A DNA stretch of 64,000 nucleotides. Source: Bos javanicus (Eukaryota; Chordata; Mammalia; Artiodactyla; Bovidae). The translations under genes were made by a program, and so were the position numbers. Positions 1 through 11,659 of the stretch are shown piece by piece. The DNA is taken from assembly GCF_032452875.1 (NCBI RefSeq), contig NC_083869.1, positions 124,874,001 to 124,938,000 of the forward strand, in the 5' to 3' direction. Below the pieces are notes generated by a model. The model did not search any database. It was not told where the DNA came from and worked only from the letters and a program-made list of their open reading frames with translations. The first letter of the stretch is position 1; each line of letters opens with the position of its first letter.

Positions 1-1249
1 GTTCTCTGGTTAGCATAGGTGCATCTTGTCCAATGGTTACAATTCCCTTGTCAATTATACCTTCAAGCTTGCTTCTAGGCTAAAAATAACTTGGACCAAA
101 AGCCAGTAGGAAGCATATAGCAAAATTGACTGATTGAAGGTGAAAAACAAGAAGGAAGTAATGTATGGGGTTTGGTGAGTGAGAAAGAAAGGTGAGAGAC
201 AAGAGAGGGCATGGGGTAAGGAACAGCTATTATCAAAAAAGCAGCGGCCAAAGGTGCTGTAAAAGAGGCATTATAATTGTAGTTACCCACCTAAATACCT
301 AGAAGATTTTGTGTCCTACTGTAAAAAACAAATAGACTCATGAAAAAACAAGTTATACATGCTCATTACTAACCATGCAGAAAATTTAGAAAAATAGAAA
401 AAATCTTCTATACTCCCATTCTAACATCCAGAAATAACTAATGCTAATGATATTTTAGTATATTTCCTTCAAGTTTGTTTTCTCTGCTTAATTTTTATAT
501 AGTTGAGATAATAAATACATAATTTAATTAAAATTTGCAAGTAAGCAACACAATCACATGGTCCAAAGCCTAGAGTATAATATTCCATTGGTTTGGTTCC
601 TTTCTCCCACCAACCAAAGAATATATTTTTAAAACTTTGCTTTCAGATTTGTCTTACGCAAAGTAGCTCTAATGAAGAGAAATGAAATGCAACCAGTGTA
701 TTACAGTCTTACTTTTCTGATAAGCTGCTTCATATAAGTCACATTGGAGAAAGTTCTGACATTATTAAGCCAGCAGTGAGTGTTGAAATACCAAAGCATG
801 ATCTTCATGACAGACTAACAAGAAAGATTAGGGTAGCAATATGGGCGTGGAGATGTAGTTGATAAAAAAAGAAAAGAAAATGACACAGTTCTACAGCTAG
901 CACAAAGCTGAGGATGTACAAAGAGAAAGAGAATATGTTGGCCCCAAGGATCCTTCACCAACCACTAAATGGCAATTTCAGAGTTAAAGACCATAGCCAG
1001 ATAAGGAAGGCACTTTGGAGGGAAGGTTGAAGGAAGTTTTTTTATTCCCCTCAGTAAGAAAATGGACTTTAATATAGAAAATAAGGAGGTAATTATTAGA
1101 AGAAATAAAATCATTTTGTTTACCCCTTAAGTTGAGATTCTTAAAAAAAAAAAAAAATCAATTACCCTCACTTTTTATGTTTTATTTAATATTTTTTCTT
1201 CATTAGATGTTTTCATTCCCACAAAAAATATATGCCCACTTATATGCAA

Positions 1250-1410
1250 TAAAGGGGTGGGGAGTGGGAGGCACAAACTGTGGGGTATAAGATAGGCTCA
1301 AAGGTGTATTGTACAACAAGGGGAAAACAGCCAATATTTTGTAATAACTCTACATGGAAAGTAACCTTGAAGATTATATTCAAAAGGCTTTCTTTAAATA
1401 AATAAAATAC
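1250..1410 (+). mobile_element. L1 3' UTR remnant
   Basis: It contains the ungulate L1 3'-UTR signature: a GGGAGTGGGAGG run, then GTGTATTGTACAACAAGGGG and CCAATATTTTGTAATAACT. The copy is strongly diverged and has no coding content. Confidence 0.55.
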
Positions 1411-1599
1411 AGATGGTATGGCATTGAATTTTATAGAAATATCTTAATCATTATTTAGTATTTGTCATTATCAAGTTTAACACCAGTAGAAAATGGTACA
1501 AATAGAAATGTAAATTTCAAAAACATATTACCAGGAAAACACCTGAGCGAGCATCATGGACATTAAGAAATATTATAAAATGTTTCTCCTTCCCCCACA

Positions 1600-2021
1600 A
1601 AGCAATCACTCTTCTAACTCTTATGATAATCCTTTCTTTGTGTTTTTATTATAGTTTAATCACACAATCATATATTTCCAAACACTGTTGTTTCTTTATA
1701 CTTATAGAAATAATACAATATATATTCTTTCATGACTGACTTCAATTGCTCAGTATTACTGATGAAATTCACATTAAAGGAAGTAGGTATAGTTTGTATT
1801 GCCATATAATATTTCATTTTATCAATGTATATCCCAAGTTACTTATATATTTTACTACTGAGGACATTTGGGTTGTTTTCTAGTTTTGCTCTGTTAATAA
1901 ACATTGCGGCTATGAGCATATTTATATATATCTCCTGATACACATGTATACATGTGTTTTTGTTCCGTATATACCAAAGACTGTACATAGGTTTACAGTC
2001 TTTGTAAACTGCCCACATTTA
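1600..2021 (-). mobile_element. old L1 fragment, left half (split by BovB)
   Basis: Plus-strand text such as GGACATTTGGGTTGTTTTC followed by AATAAACATTGCGGCTATGA is the antisense of the L1 ORF2 end/3' region. The matching continuation resumes at 5905 after the BovB, so the two halves are one L1 interrupted by a later insertion. It is degenerate with no open frame. Confidence 0.65.
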
Positions 2022-2350
2022 GCGCGGGCGGCTGCAACCGGCACCCTTAGCACGGCCGAGAGGAGCTACCCCACGTCTGCGGTCAGGGGCAGAAGCCGGG
2101 AGGGCCCCATGCCGGAGAGGAGGCAGCCAAGAGGAGCTACCCCACGTCCGAGGTCAGGGGCGGCAGCCGGGAGGAGCTACCCCACGTCTGAGCAGCCGAG
2201 AGGAGCTACCCCACCTCCGAGGCCAGGGGCGGCGGCCGAGAGGAGCAACCCCACCTCCAAAGAGCGGTGGCTGCCCAGGAGGGCCTAGAGGAGCTATTCC
2301 ACGTTCAAGGTCAGAAGGGGCCGCCGTGAAGAGATAACCCACGTCCAAGG
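2022..2350 (+). repeat. CpG-rich tandem repeat of the BovB 5' UTR
   Basis: About seven diverged units sharing GAGAGGAGCTACCCCACGTC, spaced roughly 25-70 nt apart, form a local CpG island in an AT-rich intron. The unit belongs to the BovB 5' UTR, which in LINEs supplies the internal promoter. Confidence 0.8.
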
Positions 2351-2887
2351 TAAGAGAAACCCAAGTAAGACGGTAGGTGTTGCAAGAGGGTATCAGAGGG
2401 CAGACACACTGAAACCATACTCACAAAAAACTAGTCAATCTAATCACACTAGGACCACAGCCTTGTCTAACTCAATGAAACTAAGCCATGCCCGTGGGAC
2501 CACCCAAGACAGGTGGGTCATGGTGGAGAGGTCTGACAGAATGTGGTCCACTGGAGAAGGGAATGGCAAACCACTTCAGTATTCTTGCCTTGAGAACCCC
2601 ATGAACAGTATGAAAAGGCAAAATGATAGGATACTGAAAGAGGAACTCCCCAGGTCAGTAGGTGCCCAATATGCTACTGGAGATCAGTGGAGAAATAACT
2701 CCAGAAAGAATGAAGGGATGGAGCCAAAGCAAAAAGAATACCCAGTTGTGGATATGACTGGTGATAGAAGTAAGGTCCGATGCTGTAAAGAGCAATATTG
2801 CATAGGAACCTGGAATGTCAGGTCCATGAATCAAAGCAAATTGGAAGTGGTCAAATAAGAGATGGCAAGAGTGAATGTCGACATTCT

Positions 2888-3154
2888 GCTGCCGTTGCTG
2901 CTGCTAAGTCGCTTCAGTCGTGTCTGACTCTGTGCGACCCCAGAGACAGGCTTCCCCATCCCTGGGATTCTCCAGGCAAGAACACTGGAGTGGGTTGCCA
3001 TTTCCTTCTCCAATGCATGAAAGTGAAAAGTGAAAGTGAAGTCGCTCACTCGTGTCCCACTCTAGTGACCCCATGCACTGCAGCCCACCAGGCTCCTCCG
3101 TCCATGGGATTTTCCAGGCAAAAGGACTGGAGTGGGGTGCCATTGCCTTCTCCA
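2888..3154 (-). mobile_element. Bov-A2 SINE inserted in the BovB
   Basis: This is an antisense dimeric Bov-A2: it starts with GCTGCTGCTAAGTCGCTTCA and ends CCATTGCCTTCTCCA. It is flanked by the target duplication GTCGACATTCT (2877-2887) / GTCAACATTCT (3155-3165). It interrupts the BovB endonuclease frame between codons that otherwise read through. Confidence 0.95.
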
Positions 3155-5904
3155 GTCAACATTCTAGGAATCAGCAAACTAAAATGGACTGGAATGGGTG
3201 AATTTAACTCAGATGACCATTACATCTACTACTGCGGGCAGGAATCCCTCAGAAGAAATGGAGTGGCCATCATGGTCAACAAAAGAGTTTGAAATGCAGT
3301 ACTTGGATGTAATCTCAAAAACGACAGAATGATATCTGTTCGTTTCCAAGGCAAACCATTTAATATCACAGTAATCCAAGTCTATGCCCCAACCAGTAAC
3401 GCTGAAGAAGCTGAAGTTGAACAGTTCTATGAAGACCTACAAGACCTTTTAGAACTAACACCCAAAAAAGATGTCCTTTTCATTATAGGGGACTGGAATG
3501 CAAAAGTAGGAAGTCAAGAAACACCGTGAGTAACAGGCAAATTTGGCCTTAGAATACAGAATGAAGCAGGGCAAAGACTAATAGAGTTTTGCCAAGAAAA
3601 TGCACTGGTCATAGCAAACACCCTCTTCCAACAACACAAAAGAAGACTCTACACATGGACATCACCAGACAGTCAACATCGAAATCAGACTGATTATATT
3701 CTTTGCAGCCAAAGATGGAGAAGCTCTATACAATCAACAAAAACAAGACCAGGAGCTGACTGTGGCTCAGATCATGAACTCCTTACTGCCAAATACAGAC
3801 TTAAATTGAAGAAAGTAGGGAAAACCACTAGACCATTCAGGTATGACCTAAATCAAATCCCTTATGATTATACAGTGGAAGTGAGAAATAGATTTAAGGG
3901 ACTAAATCTGATAGAGTGCCTGATGAACTATGGACTGAGGTTTGTGACATTGTACAGGAGACAGGGATGAAGACCATTCCCATGGAAAAAAAATGCAAAA
4001 AAGCAAAATGGCTGTCTAGGGAGGCCTTACCAATAGCTGTGAAAAGAAGAGAAGCGAAAAGCAAAGGAGAAAAGGAAAGATATAAGCATCTGAATACAGA
4101 GTTCCAAAGAATAACAAGAAGAGAACAGAAAGCCTTCCTCAGCGATCAATGCAAAGAAAGAGAAGAAAATAACAGAATGGGAAAGACTAGAGATCTCTTC
4201 AAGAAAATTAGAGATACCAAGGGGACATTTCATGCAAAGATGGGCTCAATAAAGGACAGAAATGGTATGGATCTAACAGAAGCAGAAGATATTAAGAAGA
4301 GATGGCAGGAAACACAGAAGAACTGTAAAAAAAGATCTTCACAACCCAGATAATCATGATGGTGTGATCACTGACCTAGAGCCAGACATCCTGGAATGTG
4401 AAGTCAAGTGGGCCTTAGAAAGCATCACTACAAACAAAGCTGGTGGAGGTGATGGAATTCCAGTTGAGCTATTCCAAATTCTGTAAGATGATGCTGTGAA
4501 AGTGCTGCACTCAATATGCCAGCACATTTGGAAAACTCAGCAGTGGCCACAGGACTGGAAAAGGTCAGTTTTCATTCCAATCCCAAAGAAAGGCAATGCC
4601 AAGGAATGCTCAAACTACTGCACAATTGCACTCATCTCACACACTAGTAAAGTAATGCTCAAAATTCTCCAAGCCAGGCTTCAGCAATATGTGAACCGTG
4701 AACTTCTAGTTGTACAAGCTGGTTTTAGAAAAGGCAGAGGAACCAGAGATCAAATTGCCAACAATCGCTGGATCATTGAAAAAGCAAGAGAATTCCAGAA
4801 GAACATCTATTTCTGCTTTATTGACTGTGCCAAAGCCTTTGACTGTGTGGATCACAATAAACTGTGGAAAATTCTGAAAGAGATGGGAATACCAGACCAC
4901 CTGACCTGCCTCTTGAGAAATTTATATGCAGGTCAGGAAGCAACAGTTAGAACTGGACATGGAACAACAGACTGGTTCCAAATAGGAAAAGGAGTATGAC
5001 AGGGCTGTATATTGTCACCCTGCTTATTTAGCTTCTATGCAGAGTACATCATGAGAAATGCTGGGCTGGAAGAAGCACAAGCTGGAATCAAGATTGCCGG
5101 GAAAAATATCAATAACCTCAGATATGCAGATGACACCACCCTTATGGCAGAAAGTGAAGAGGAACTAAAAAGCCTCTTGATGAAGGTGAAAGAGGAGTGA
5201 AAAAGTTGGCTTAAAACTCAACATTCAGAAAACTAAGATCATGGCTTCTGGTCCCATCACTTCATGGCAAATAGATGGGGAAACAGTAGAAACAGAGTCA
5301 GACTTTATTTTTGGGGGCTCCAAAATCACTGCAGATGGTGACTGTAGCCATGAAATTAAAAGACGCTTACTCCTTGGAAGGAAAGTTATGACCAACCTAG
5401 ACAGTATATTGAAAAACAGAGACATTACTTTGCCAACAAAGGTCCGTCTAGTCAAGGCTATGGTTTTTCCAGTGGTCGTGTATGGATGTGAGAGTTGGAC
5501 TGTGAAGAAAGCTGAGCGCCGAAGAATTGATGCTTTTGAACGGTGGTGTTGGAGAAGACTCTTGAGAGTCCCTTGGACTACAAGGAGATCCAACTAGTCC
5601 ATTCTGAAGGAAATCTGCCCTGGGATTTCTTTGGAAGGAATGATGCTAAAGCTGAAACTCCAGTACTTTGGCCACCTCATGTGAAGAGTTGACTCACTGG
5701 AAGACTCTGATGCTGGGAGGGATTGGGGGCAGGAGGAGAAGGGGACGACAGAGGATGAGATGGCTGGACGGCATCACTGACTCATTGGACGTGAGTCTGA
5801 GTGAACTCTGGGAGTTGGTGATGGACAGGGAGGCCTGGCGTGCTGCAATTCATGGGGTCGCAAAGAGTCGGACACAACTGAGCGACTGAACTGAACTGAA
5901 CTGA

Positions 5905-6200
5905 GCTTTCGTAGATTAGGTTAAACTATTTTTCAATGTGATTATTCCACTTTAACGCTTATAACAATAGTTGTATGTAAATTCCACATTTCATACCCTC
6001 ATCAGTTCTTGTTCTTGGTCATTTGGTTAATTTTAGGTTTTCTAGTTTATGCGTAGAGCTTTTATTTTGGTTTTAATTTGCATCTCTTAATTATTAATGA
6101 AGTAAGAAACCCACCTTTTTCTGTTTATTGTGCATCTGTATGTACTCTTCAGTGAACTGTCTGTTCAGTGCTTTTGCCGACTTTCCTACTGATTGCCTTT
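5905..6200 (-). mobile_element. old L1 fragment, right half
   Basis: It continues the L1 from 1600-2021. The text GGTTTTAATTTGCATCTC and the later AGTGAACTGTCTGTTCA with TTTTGCCGACTTTCC are antisense of the conserved L1 ORF2 3' segment. Together with the left half it dates the BovB insertion as younger than this L1. Confidence 0.65.
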
Positions 6201-6660
6201 TCTTTTTTAATCAAAGTTTTAAAAATATATATTCTAGATGATGAAAGTTTTTTAAAGTCCTCTCCCCTCTCAACAACAGCAATAATAAAGAAAATTCAAA
6301 TACCTAGTCAGAACCAAAGACCAAGTGTACAGAGACAGGCATATGCTATTTGAGTGTATGCATACTCACCCTGCTCAGAATCTTCCAACAGAAGCCCTCT
6401 TTTAACCAGCTCTTCTCTCGGTTTTCGCATAGATATTTTTCTCTCTAAAACTAATATTAAATTAGAAAACAATACTCAGAAATGTGCAGACAAAAGCCAA
6501 CACCTTAGGTAAAAGAATAAAGTGGTTCAATTTTCTATTCTTAGGAAAGAAAAGAATACAAAACCAACCTTCAAATTTTAAAACTTAATTTCTCTGGCAT
6601 CCTGTGCTATTGGCAAAGTATCATTTCCAAAAGGAACTACACAAGTTCAGCTTTACTGCT

Positions 6661-6783
6661 CCCCCCTTTTTTTTCGCCACGCTATCAGGCTTATAGAACC
6701 TTAGTTTCCTGACCAAGGATTGAACTCTGGCCTTTGGTAGTGAGGGGGAGGAATCCTAACCACTGGACTGCCAGGGAATTCCT
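6661..6783 (-). mobile_element. CHR-type tRNA-derived SINE
   Basis: It is the antisense of a short tRNA SINE: a T-run, GCCACGCTAT, the B-box-like GGATTGAACTCTGGCC and the end CCACTGGACTGCCAGGGAAT. Confidence 0.85.
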
Positions 6784-6785
6784 TC

Positions 6786-6896
6786 CTTTTTTTAGAATTA
6801 TTTATTTGGCCAGGACAGGGCTTAGTTGCTCTGTGGCAAGTGGGATCTTAATTCCCCAACCAGGGATGGAACCCAAGTCCTCTGCATTCCAAAGTC
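6786..6896 (-). mobile_element. CHR-type tRNA-derived SINE, second copy
   Basis: It is a second antisense copy directly abutting the previous one: TTTATTTGGCCAGGACAGG, CAACCAGGGATGGAACC, CTCTGCATTCCAAAGTC. It is truncated at the tRNA head. Confidence 0.75.
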
Positions 6897-6993
6897 CCTC
6901 CTTCCTTTTCTATGGAAATTTCAATAATGAGATACTTATGGACGAACTTTTTCTGGGAGGAAGTAGCCAAAATAGGAAAAAAGCAGCATCTTA

Positions 6994-7237
6994 GGGCTTC
7001 CCTGGTAGTCCAGTGGTTAAGAATCTGTCTGCCAATGCAGGAAACATGGGTTTGATTCCAGGTCTGGGAAGATCCCACACGCCACAAGGCAACCAAGTGC
7101 GTGTGCCGCCGCTACTGAGACCCAGCTCCGGAGCCTACGCTCCCCAACAGGAGAAGCCGCTGCAGCGAGAAGCCTGTGCACCGCAGCTGGAGAAAGCCAA
7201 CAAATGGTGATGAAGACCCAGTGCGGCTAGAAAAAGA
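6994..7237 (+). mobile_element. CHR SINE (long form)
   Basis: It begins GGGCTTCCCTGGTAGTCCAG with a tRNA-like head and continues with ACTGAGACCCAGC and GAGAAGCCGCTGCAGCGAGA. It ends near GAAGACCCAGTGCGGC. It lies 230 bp downstream, in the transcription sense, of the PHACTR4 exon and is in the opposite orientation. Confidence 0.85.
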
Positions 7238-7465
7238 GAGCATTTTAGACCTGCTGTAGTTCAGGAGCTCCATTCACCACTCAACTGATAAACATTAATT
7301 CCATCAAAATACTTAGTGAGTGACCACTTGTTTTTTAATTCTAAAAGATTCAATTTCCTCTTCAAATAGGGGGTTATAGAAAATTGGGAAGAGAATGAAA
7401 AAGTTAGGTACTTCCAATGGGGAACTCTTTGACTCAGAACATATACATCAATTTTAACATCTCAC

Positions 7466-7636
7466 CTTCTGATGTCTCTTTGAATTTATCACTTTTTTTT
7501 TTCCGCCATTTCCAGGGCTTGAAGATCTTGCCAAAGCCTGAGAACTTGCTCTTCCTTTTGGTAGGAGGCGTTATGTCTCCTGCTTCCACACAGTCCATGA
7601 CCATGCCTAGGTCTGCAGTGGGCTGACCTATTTCTT
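7466..7636 (-). CDS. PHACTR4: PHACTR4 common coding exon (basic region before first RPEL)
   Basis: Read on the minus strand, this 171-nt exon has a splice acceptor (pyrimidine-rich run ending ACAG at 7640-7637) and a donor GTGAGA at 7465-7460. It begins with two bases (AA) that complete a GAA codon from either upstream exon, then encodes 56 full codons and ends in one G. The peptide contains GMVMDCVEAGD, then TPPTKRKSKFSGFGKIF, PWKWRKKK and SDKFKETSE. This matches the N-terminal basic segment of phosphatase and actin regulator 4, which in the family acts as nuclear-localisation/basic region next to the first actin-binding RPEL motif; the RPEL itself would be in the next exon, outside the window. 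PHACTR proteins bind G-actin and protein phosphatase 1. The KKK codons lie in a run of ten A. Compared with the human protein as I recall it, one serine after KKK is missing. Family assignment is strong; the paralogue call rests on the GMV-D-VEAGD-TPPTKRKSKFSGFGKIF context. Confidence 0.93.
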
Positions 7637-8451
7637 CTGTTGCATGAGAGGGAGAGAGGGAAGAGAACAGCCAATTTATTATTTCAACATAATCTTGAAA
7701 ATGTCCCTTCCCCTCTCTTCCTGTGGTAGTTGGAAAGGATCAGAGCAATGATGAATAATCATGCAGACAGACTCCATGGACACCAGACATCAAAATCCAG
7801 AACAGATAAATTACTAAGGGGAAAAAGAACCCAATGGAGCTGACACATCATTTTAGGACAAAAATTCAATGAGATGATCATAATCAGCTCAAATCTCTTA
7901 AAGGCACATGCACACACAAATGTGAATCTCTTCCCAATATGCATGAGATCTTGCCTCAACGTAGGCTTCTTGGCATGGGGGAAGGCCAGTTAACAATACT
8001 ATCTCTTGTGTCACTGAAGCAGAGAATTCCATCGGTGAGTGAGTCACTTTCTCTGTTAAACACTGCCCTCTCCCTGCTCTCCTTTCTCAGGACATAAACA
8101 GTCAGGGAGGGGATAACAATTTCTTGTGTATGTTATCAGATTATTTTCTCCCTTTGCAAAAAAGACCTTAGGTCATTTGGGAGTACTGGAAGGGACTTGG
8201 GGGATGGGACAGGGGTGTTAGAGATGCTTCAAAACAAAGGAAAAATTTAAAGTAGAATGAGAGTTCAGTTTGCTTATCACAAGATTGCTTTAGGGACAAA
8301 ACTGATTCTAAAGATTTGACAAGAAACATAACTGACATGATAAATGTGCAGGACTGAAATGAAAGGCCATGAGTCCCTCATAATGACCACACATGCAGGG
8401 TTTAGTGAGTGAGCTTTAGTGGCACAGAAAGAAGCAGCCAAGACTGGGCCA

Positions 8452-8516
8452 AGAATAATAATAATAATAAAAAGCAGGAAGGCAACAACAAAAAAAAAAG
8501 CAGGAAGGCAACACAA
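8452..8516 (+). repeat. (AAT)n plus duplicated 18-mer
   Basis: A short AATAATAAT tract is followed by two copies of AAAAAGCAGGAAGGCAAC separated by an A-rich linker. It looks like local slippage or duplication. Confidence 0.7.
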
Positions 8517-9721
8517 TACAACTTTGCACTCCACCTACTGTCCCAGGGCTCTTTGGAGAAGTCTAGAGGAGAAGAAAAAAAAAAGAGTCATGTGGAATAA
8601 CAATCCTGGAATTCAAGTGGGGCCTTTACTTTGTAGAAATACATCAAGTGCCACATACTATATAGTCACGTGTAATAAGTTAACATATTTATTGTAAATA
8701 ACTTCACATTTGAAGCAAATAATGCATTTGGAGGTGGGGAGAAACAAAGGAGCATAATATAGGCACTAAAAAAACCTCTTAATAGATATTTTTTCACAAG
8801 AGAAAACACACAGTCAACAAGCATTATTTTTTTTTTAAGAAACACATGCCCAATTCAATCTTTTTTCAGTTGGTAGGTGATGAGTCTAGGGAAGTCTATT
8901 GGTAAAGATCAGATTTACACAATCATAATTAGAATGACTGCAGCGATGGCTGCTGATACATTATTTTGCCTAAAATGACAAGGGCAAAACAGGGGCCTGG
9001 TTTCTGAAGTGCAAGAGATGAAAAGGACACCACTGATGTCTTTACTTGAGGGCATCTTGGGTCTCGACTATTCTAATTCTTTACATGAAATGCAATAGAA
9101 TATAACACTGGATCATATTTTTTCAAGGTTGGTTGCTCCTGTCCTGGGACAGACCACCAAGAGTAGCACTAGCGGGAACACGTGGTACTGCTTTTAAGAG
9201 TGAATGCTTTAACTAAGACAGTATTCTACCAATTATGGAATGTCAGTGAGACCTGAAGACACTGAAGAGCACTCATTATATAATATTTAACATATGTTCA
9301 TGATAACACTTTCAGGAATGAAGCTAAGTAACATAAGCTGTTCTTTCTCAAATATTAGCCTTCCTTACTGAGGCAGGGATGGACTGAAACTTTAAATCTC
9401 TTGCTAACCCACCCAATGACTGAACTTCACTCAGTTCCAAAAGACACATAGGAAAATGCCTGTTTGGTTAAAAGTAATAGAGAAGATAATATAAAAAACC
9501 AAAAACCAAGCCAAGACAAACAAAAAACCCTCAAACTAACAATGCGAAAGTAAAAATTCTAAGTGCTATGTGATGCTTTTACAAAGAAAAATAGGCAAAA
9601 AACTTTATAGAAATCTTAGGCAGTAACAAAATCACAGAAAGTTGTTGTCTGTAAAGTCTTAAAATGAAAATACATCCAATCTAGCCTGCTTCCACTATCT
9701 TTTTGATACCTAACCACATTC

Positions 9722-10333
9722 TTGGCAAATAGATGGGGAAAAATGGAAACTGCAGATTTTATTTTCTTGGGTTCCAAAATCACTGCAGATGGTGACTGCA
9801 ATCATGAAATGAAAAGATGCTTACTCCTTGGAAGAAAGGCTATGACAAACCTTAATAGCATATTAGAAAGCAGAGACATCACTTTGCGACAAAGGTCAGT
9901 ATAGTCAAAGCTATGGTTTTTCCAGTAGTCATAATATGGGTGTGAGAGTTGGACCATAAAGAAGGCTGAGCATCAAAGAATTGATGCTTTTGAACTGTGG
10001 TGTTAGAGAACACTCTTGAGAGTCCCTTGGACAGCAAGGAGATCCAACCAGTCCATCCTAAAGGAAATCAACCCTGAATATTATTGGAAGGACTGATGCT
10101 GAAGCTCCAATACTTTGAACACCTGATGCGAAGAGTCAGCGCATTGGAAAAGATCCTGATGCTGGGAAAGATGGTACATGGGAAGAGAAGGAGGTGACAG
10201 AGGATGAGATGGTGGGATGGCATCACTGACTCAGCGGCCATGAGTTTGAGCAAACTCTAGGAGATAAAGGAAGACAGGGAAGCCTGGCGTGCTGCAGTCC
10301 ACGGGGTCACAAAGAGTCGGACACAACAACTGG
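9722..10333 (+). mobile_element. 5'-truncated BovB
   Basis: It contains the BovB 3' coding region, from CAAATAGATGGGGA through GAGAGTCCCTTGGACAGCAA to AGTCGGACACAACAA. It is diverged, with several frame breaks, and lacks the (GAACT)n tail. Confidence 0.9.
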
Positions 10334-10374
10334 GCAAGAAATCGCCTTCTAAAGTAGGACTTAGTTTATCTGTT

Positions 10375-10652
10375 CTGCTGCTGCTGCTACTGCTAAGTCG
10401 CTTCAGTCATGTCCAACTCTACTGTGACCCCATAGATGGCAGCCCACCAGGCTCCCCCGTCCCTGGGATTCTCCAGGCAAGAACACTGGAGTGGGTTGCC
10501 ATTTCCTTCTCCAATGCATGAAAGTGAAAAGTGAAAGGGAAGTCGCTCAGTCGTGTCCGACTCTTTGCGACCCCACAGACTGCAGCCCAGCAGGCTCCTC
10601 CGTCCATGGGATTCTCCAAGTAAGAGTACTGGAGTGGGGTGCCACTGCCCTC
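10375..10652 (-). mobile_element. Bov-A2 SINE
   Basis: This is an antisense dimer: a GCTGCTGCTACTGCTAAGTC tail, two Bov-A monomers joined by CACTTTC-rich linker sequence, and GCCACTGCCC at the other end. A short duplication TCTGTT flanks it. Confidence 0.9.
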
Positions 10653-11139
10653 TCTGTTATGTGTTTTAGTTCTTCATTATATTGAACAACATGTATCCCC
10701 TTTTTCTTATACATTCAAAACAACAAAATCATGATATCCAATCAAACATATTTATGCCTGCTAGCGTATGAGCTCAAAATAAATTCCGTTTATATTAAGT
10801 CACAGTGTATCTGGAAAATACCAACAGCTTATGATAAAAAGGAATGCATCTGCCATCCAGTCACTGAATACAAAAAGCAAAGACAGCAGTTTTTTTCTTT
10901 GATGCTTTATGCAAATGTGCTTAATCTTCACATCCATAAAACTTTTAGAAGTGGGTATGCCTCTTGCATCATGAAGTGAGGCTCAGCCACACCCAGTCCT
11001 AACCTGGTTGTTATTATCCCCAATTTATTCATATTCTCACATTCTCCTTTCCGTATTTTCATATTCTCCCTTCTCTCCTCCTCACTTTCATGACAAACAG
11101 AACATTATTTCCGTGACTCCCAAAGCTGTTCAAATACTT

Positions 11140-11260
11140 GGAATCAGTTCAGTTGCCTTTTCAAAACATAGAATCTGCAGGAGGTGGGCCCTAGAAATCT
11201 GTTTTCAAAAAATTCCCCAGGTGATTCTTATGGTCAGTCAGGTTGCTAAATTCAAATCCA
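11140..11260 (+). mobile_element. possible MER5-like DNA transposon remnant
   Basis: AATCTGCAGGAGGTGGGCCC, then AATTCCCCAGGTGATTCTTA resembles the MER5/Charlie family of non-autonomous hAT elements. The copy is short and diverged, so the family call is tentative. Confidence 0.4.
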
Positions 11261-11659
11261 GATACTATCTGGAAAGCTTTTGCATGTTAAGAGACAGAGG
11301 CAGACACTATTTGCACGTAACCTAATTCTTTGTTGAAGAAAAATAAACCAGAAAATCATGGCACCATTCCAGAGTTTCCGACTCAGGTAAATTATTCCTA
11401 CAGAAGAATTGGGAGGATCTCCCCTGTGAGTTTCCTAGACTCAGACAGAATTTAAATTATAAAAAAATAAAAAGTTTACATTAATTTTTTCCCTAGATTT
11501 TAAAGAGAATTAGTTATTTATTATTAATTTTTTTAGCGTCTAGCCACTTACTATTGTTTTTTTTCCTTTTTCTTCTCTAGATTTATAACATACTATGTTC
11601 CACGTGTACTTGGGAATATAGTGTATTAGTGTATCAGTGAGTGAGTGTAGTGGTCTATA

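Larger units (their letters stand above)
2022..5904 (+). mobile_element. near-full-length BovB (RTE LINE), inactivated
   Basis: This is the most complete BovB in the window. It has a CpG-rich 5' UTR (2022-2300) built of about seven imperfect copies of a GAGGAGCTACCCCACGTC unit. The coding region carries the APE-type endonuclease motifs GTWNVRSM (near 2804), GDWNAK (near 3490) and SDHELL (near 3768), and RT motifs FIDCAKAFD (near 4810) and YADD (5122-5133). The 3' end finishes in (GAACT)n at 5886-5904. The frame is broken by stops at 2856, 3290, 3527, 4997 and 5198 and by frameshifts, and a Bov-A2 sits inside the endonuclease domain. It therefore cannot encode a working enzyme. It lies antisense to PHACTR4. 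Confidence 0.95.
1..7465 (-). other. PHACTR4: PHACTR4 intron downstream of the common exon
   Basis: This is the 5' part of the intron that follows the exon at 7636-7466. The next exon (first RPEL motif) is not seen and must lie beyond position 1. Positions 1-1240 and 6200-6660 are AT-rich sequence in which I recognise no gene or clear repeat. The remainder is filled by an L1 remnant, a BovB and three tRNA-derived SINEs, listed separately. Confidence 0.75.

Noticed and set aside
2022..2300. CpG island as the PHACTR4 promoter
   Set aside because: The CpG-rich units are the BovB 5' UTR, are on the opposite strand, and lie downstream of the coding exons.
2860..3160. CRISPR-like repeated units (duplicated Bov-A monomers, AGC tails)
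   Set aside because: These are dimeric SINEs in a mammalian genome; there are no regular repeat-spacer units.
1..7465. next PHACTR4 exon (first RPEL motif) inside the window
   Set aside because: No minus-strand reading in this stretch matches the expected RPEL sequence with splice sites, so it must lie beyond position 1.
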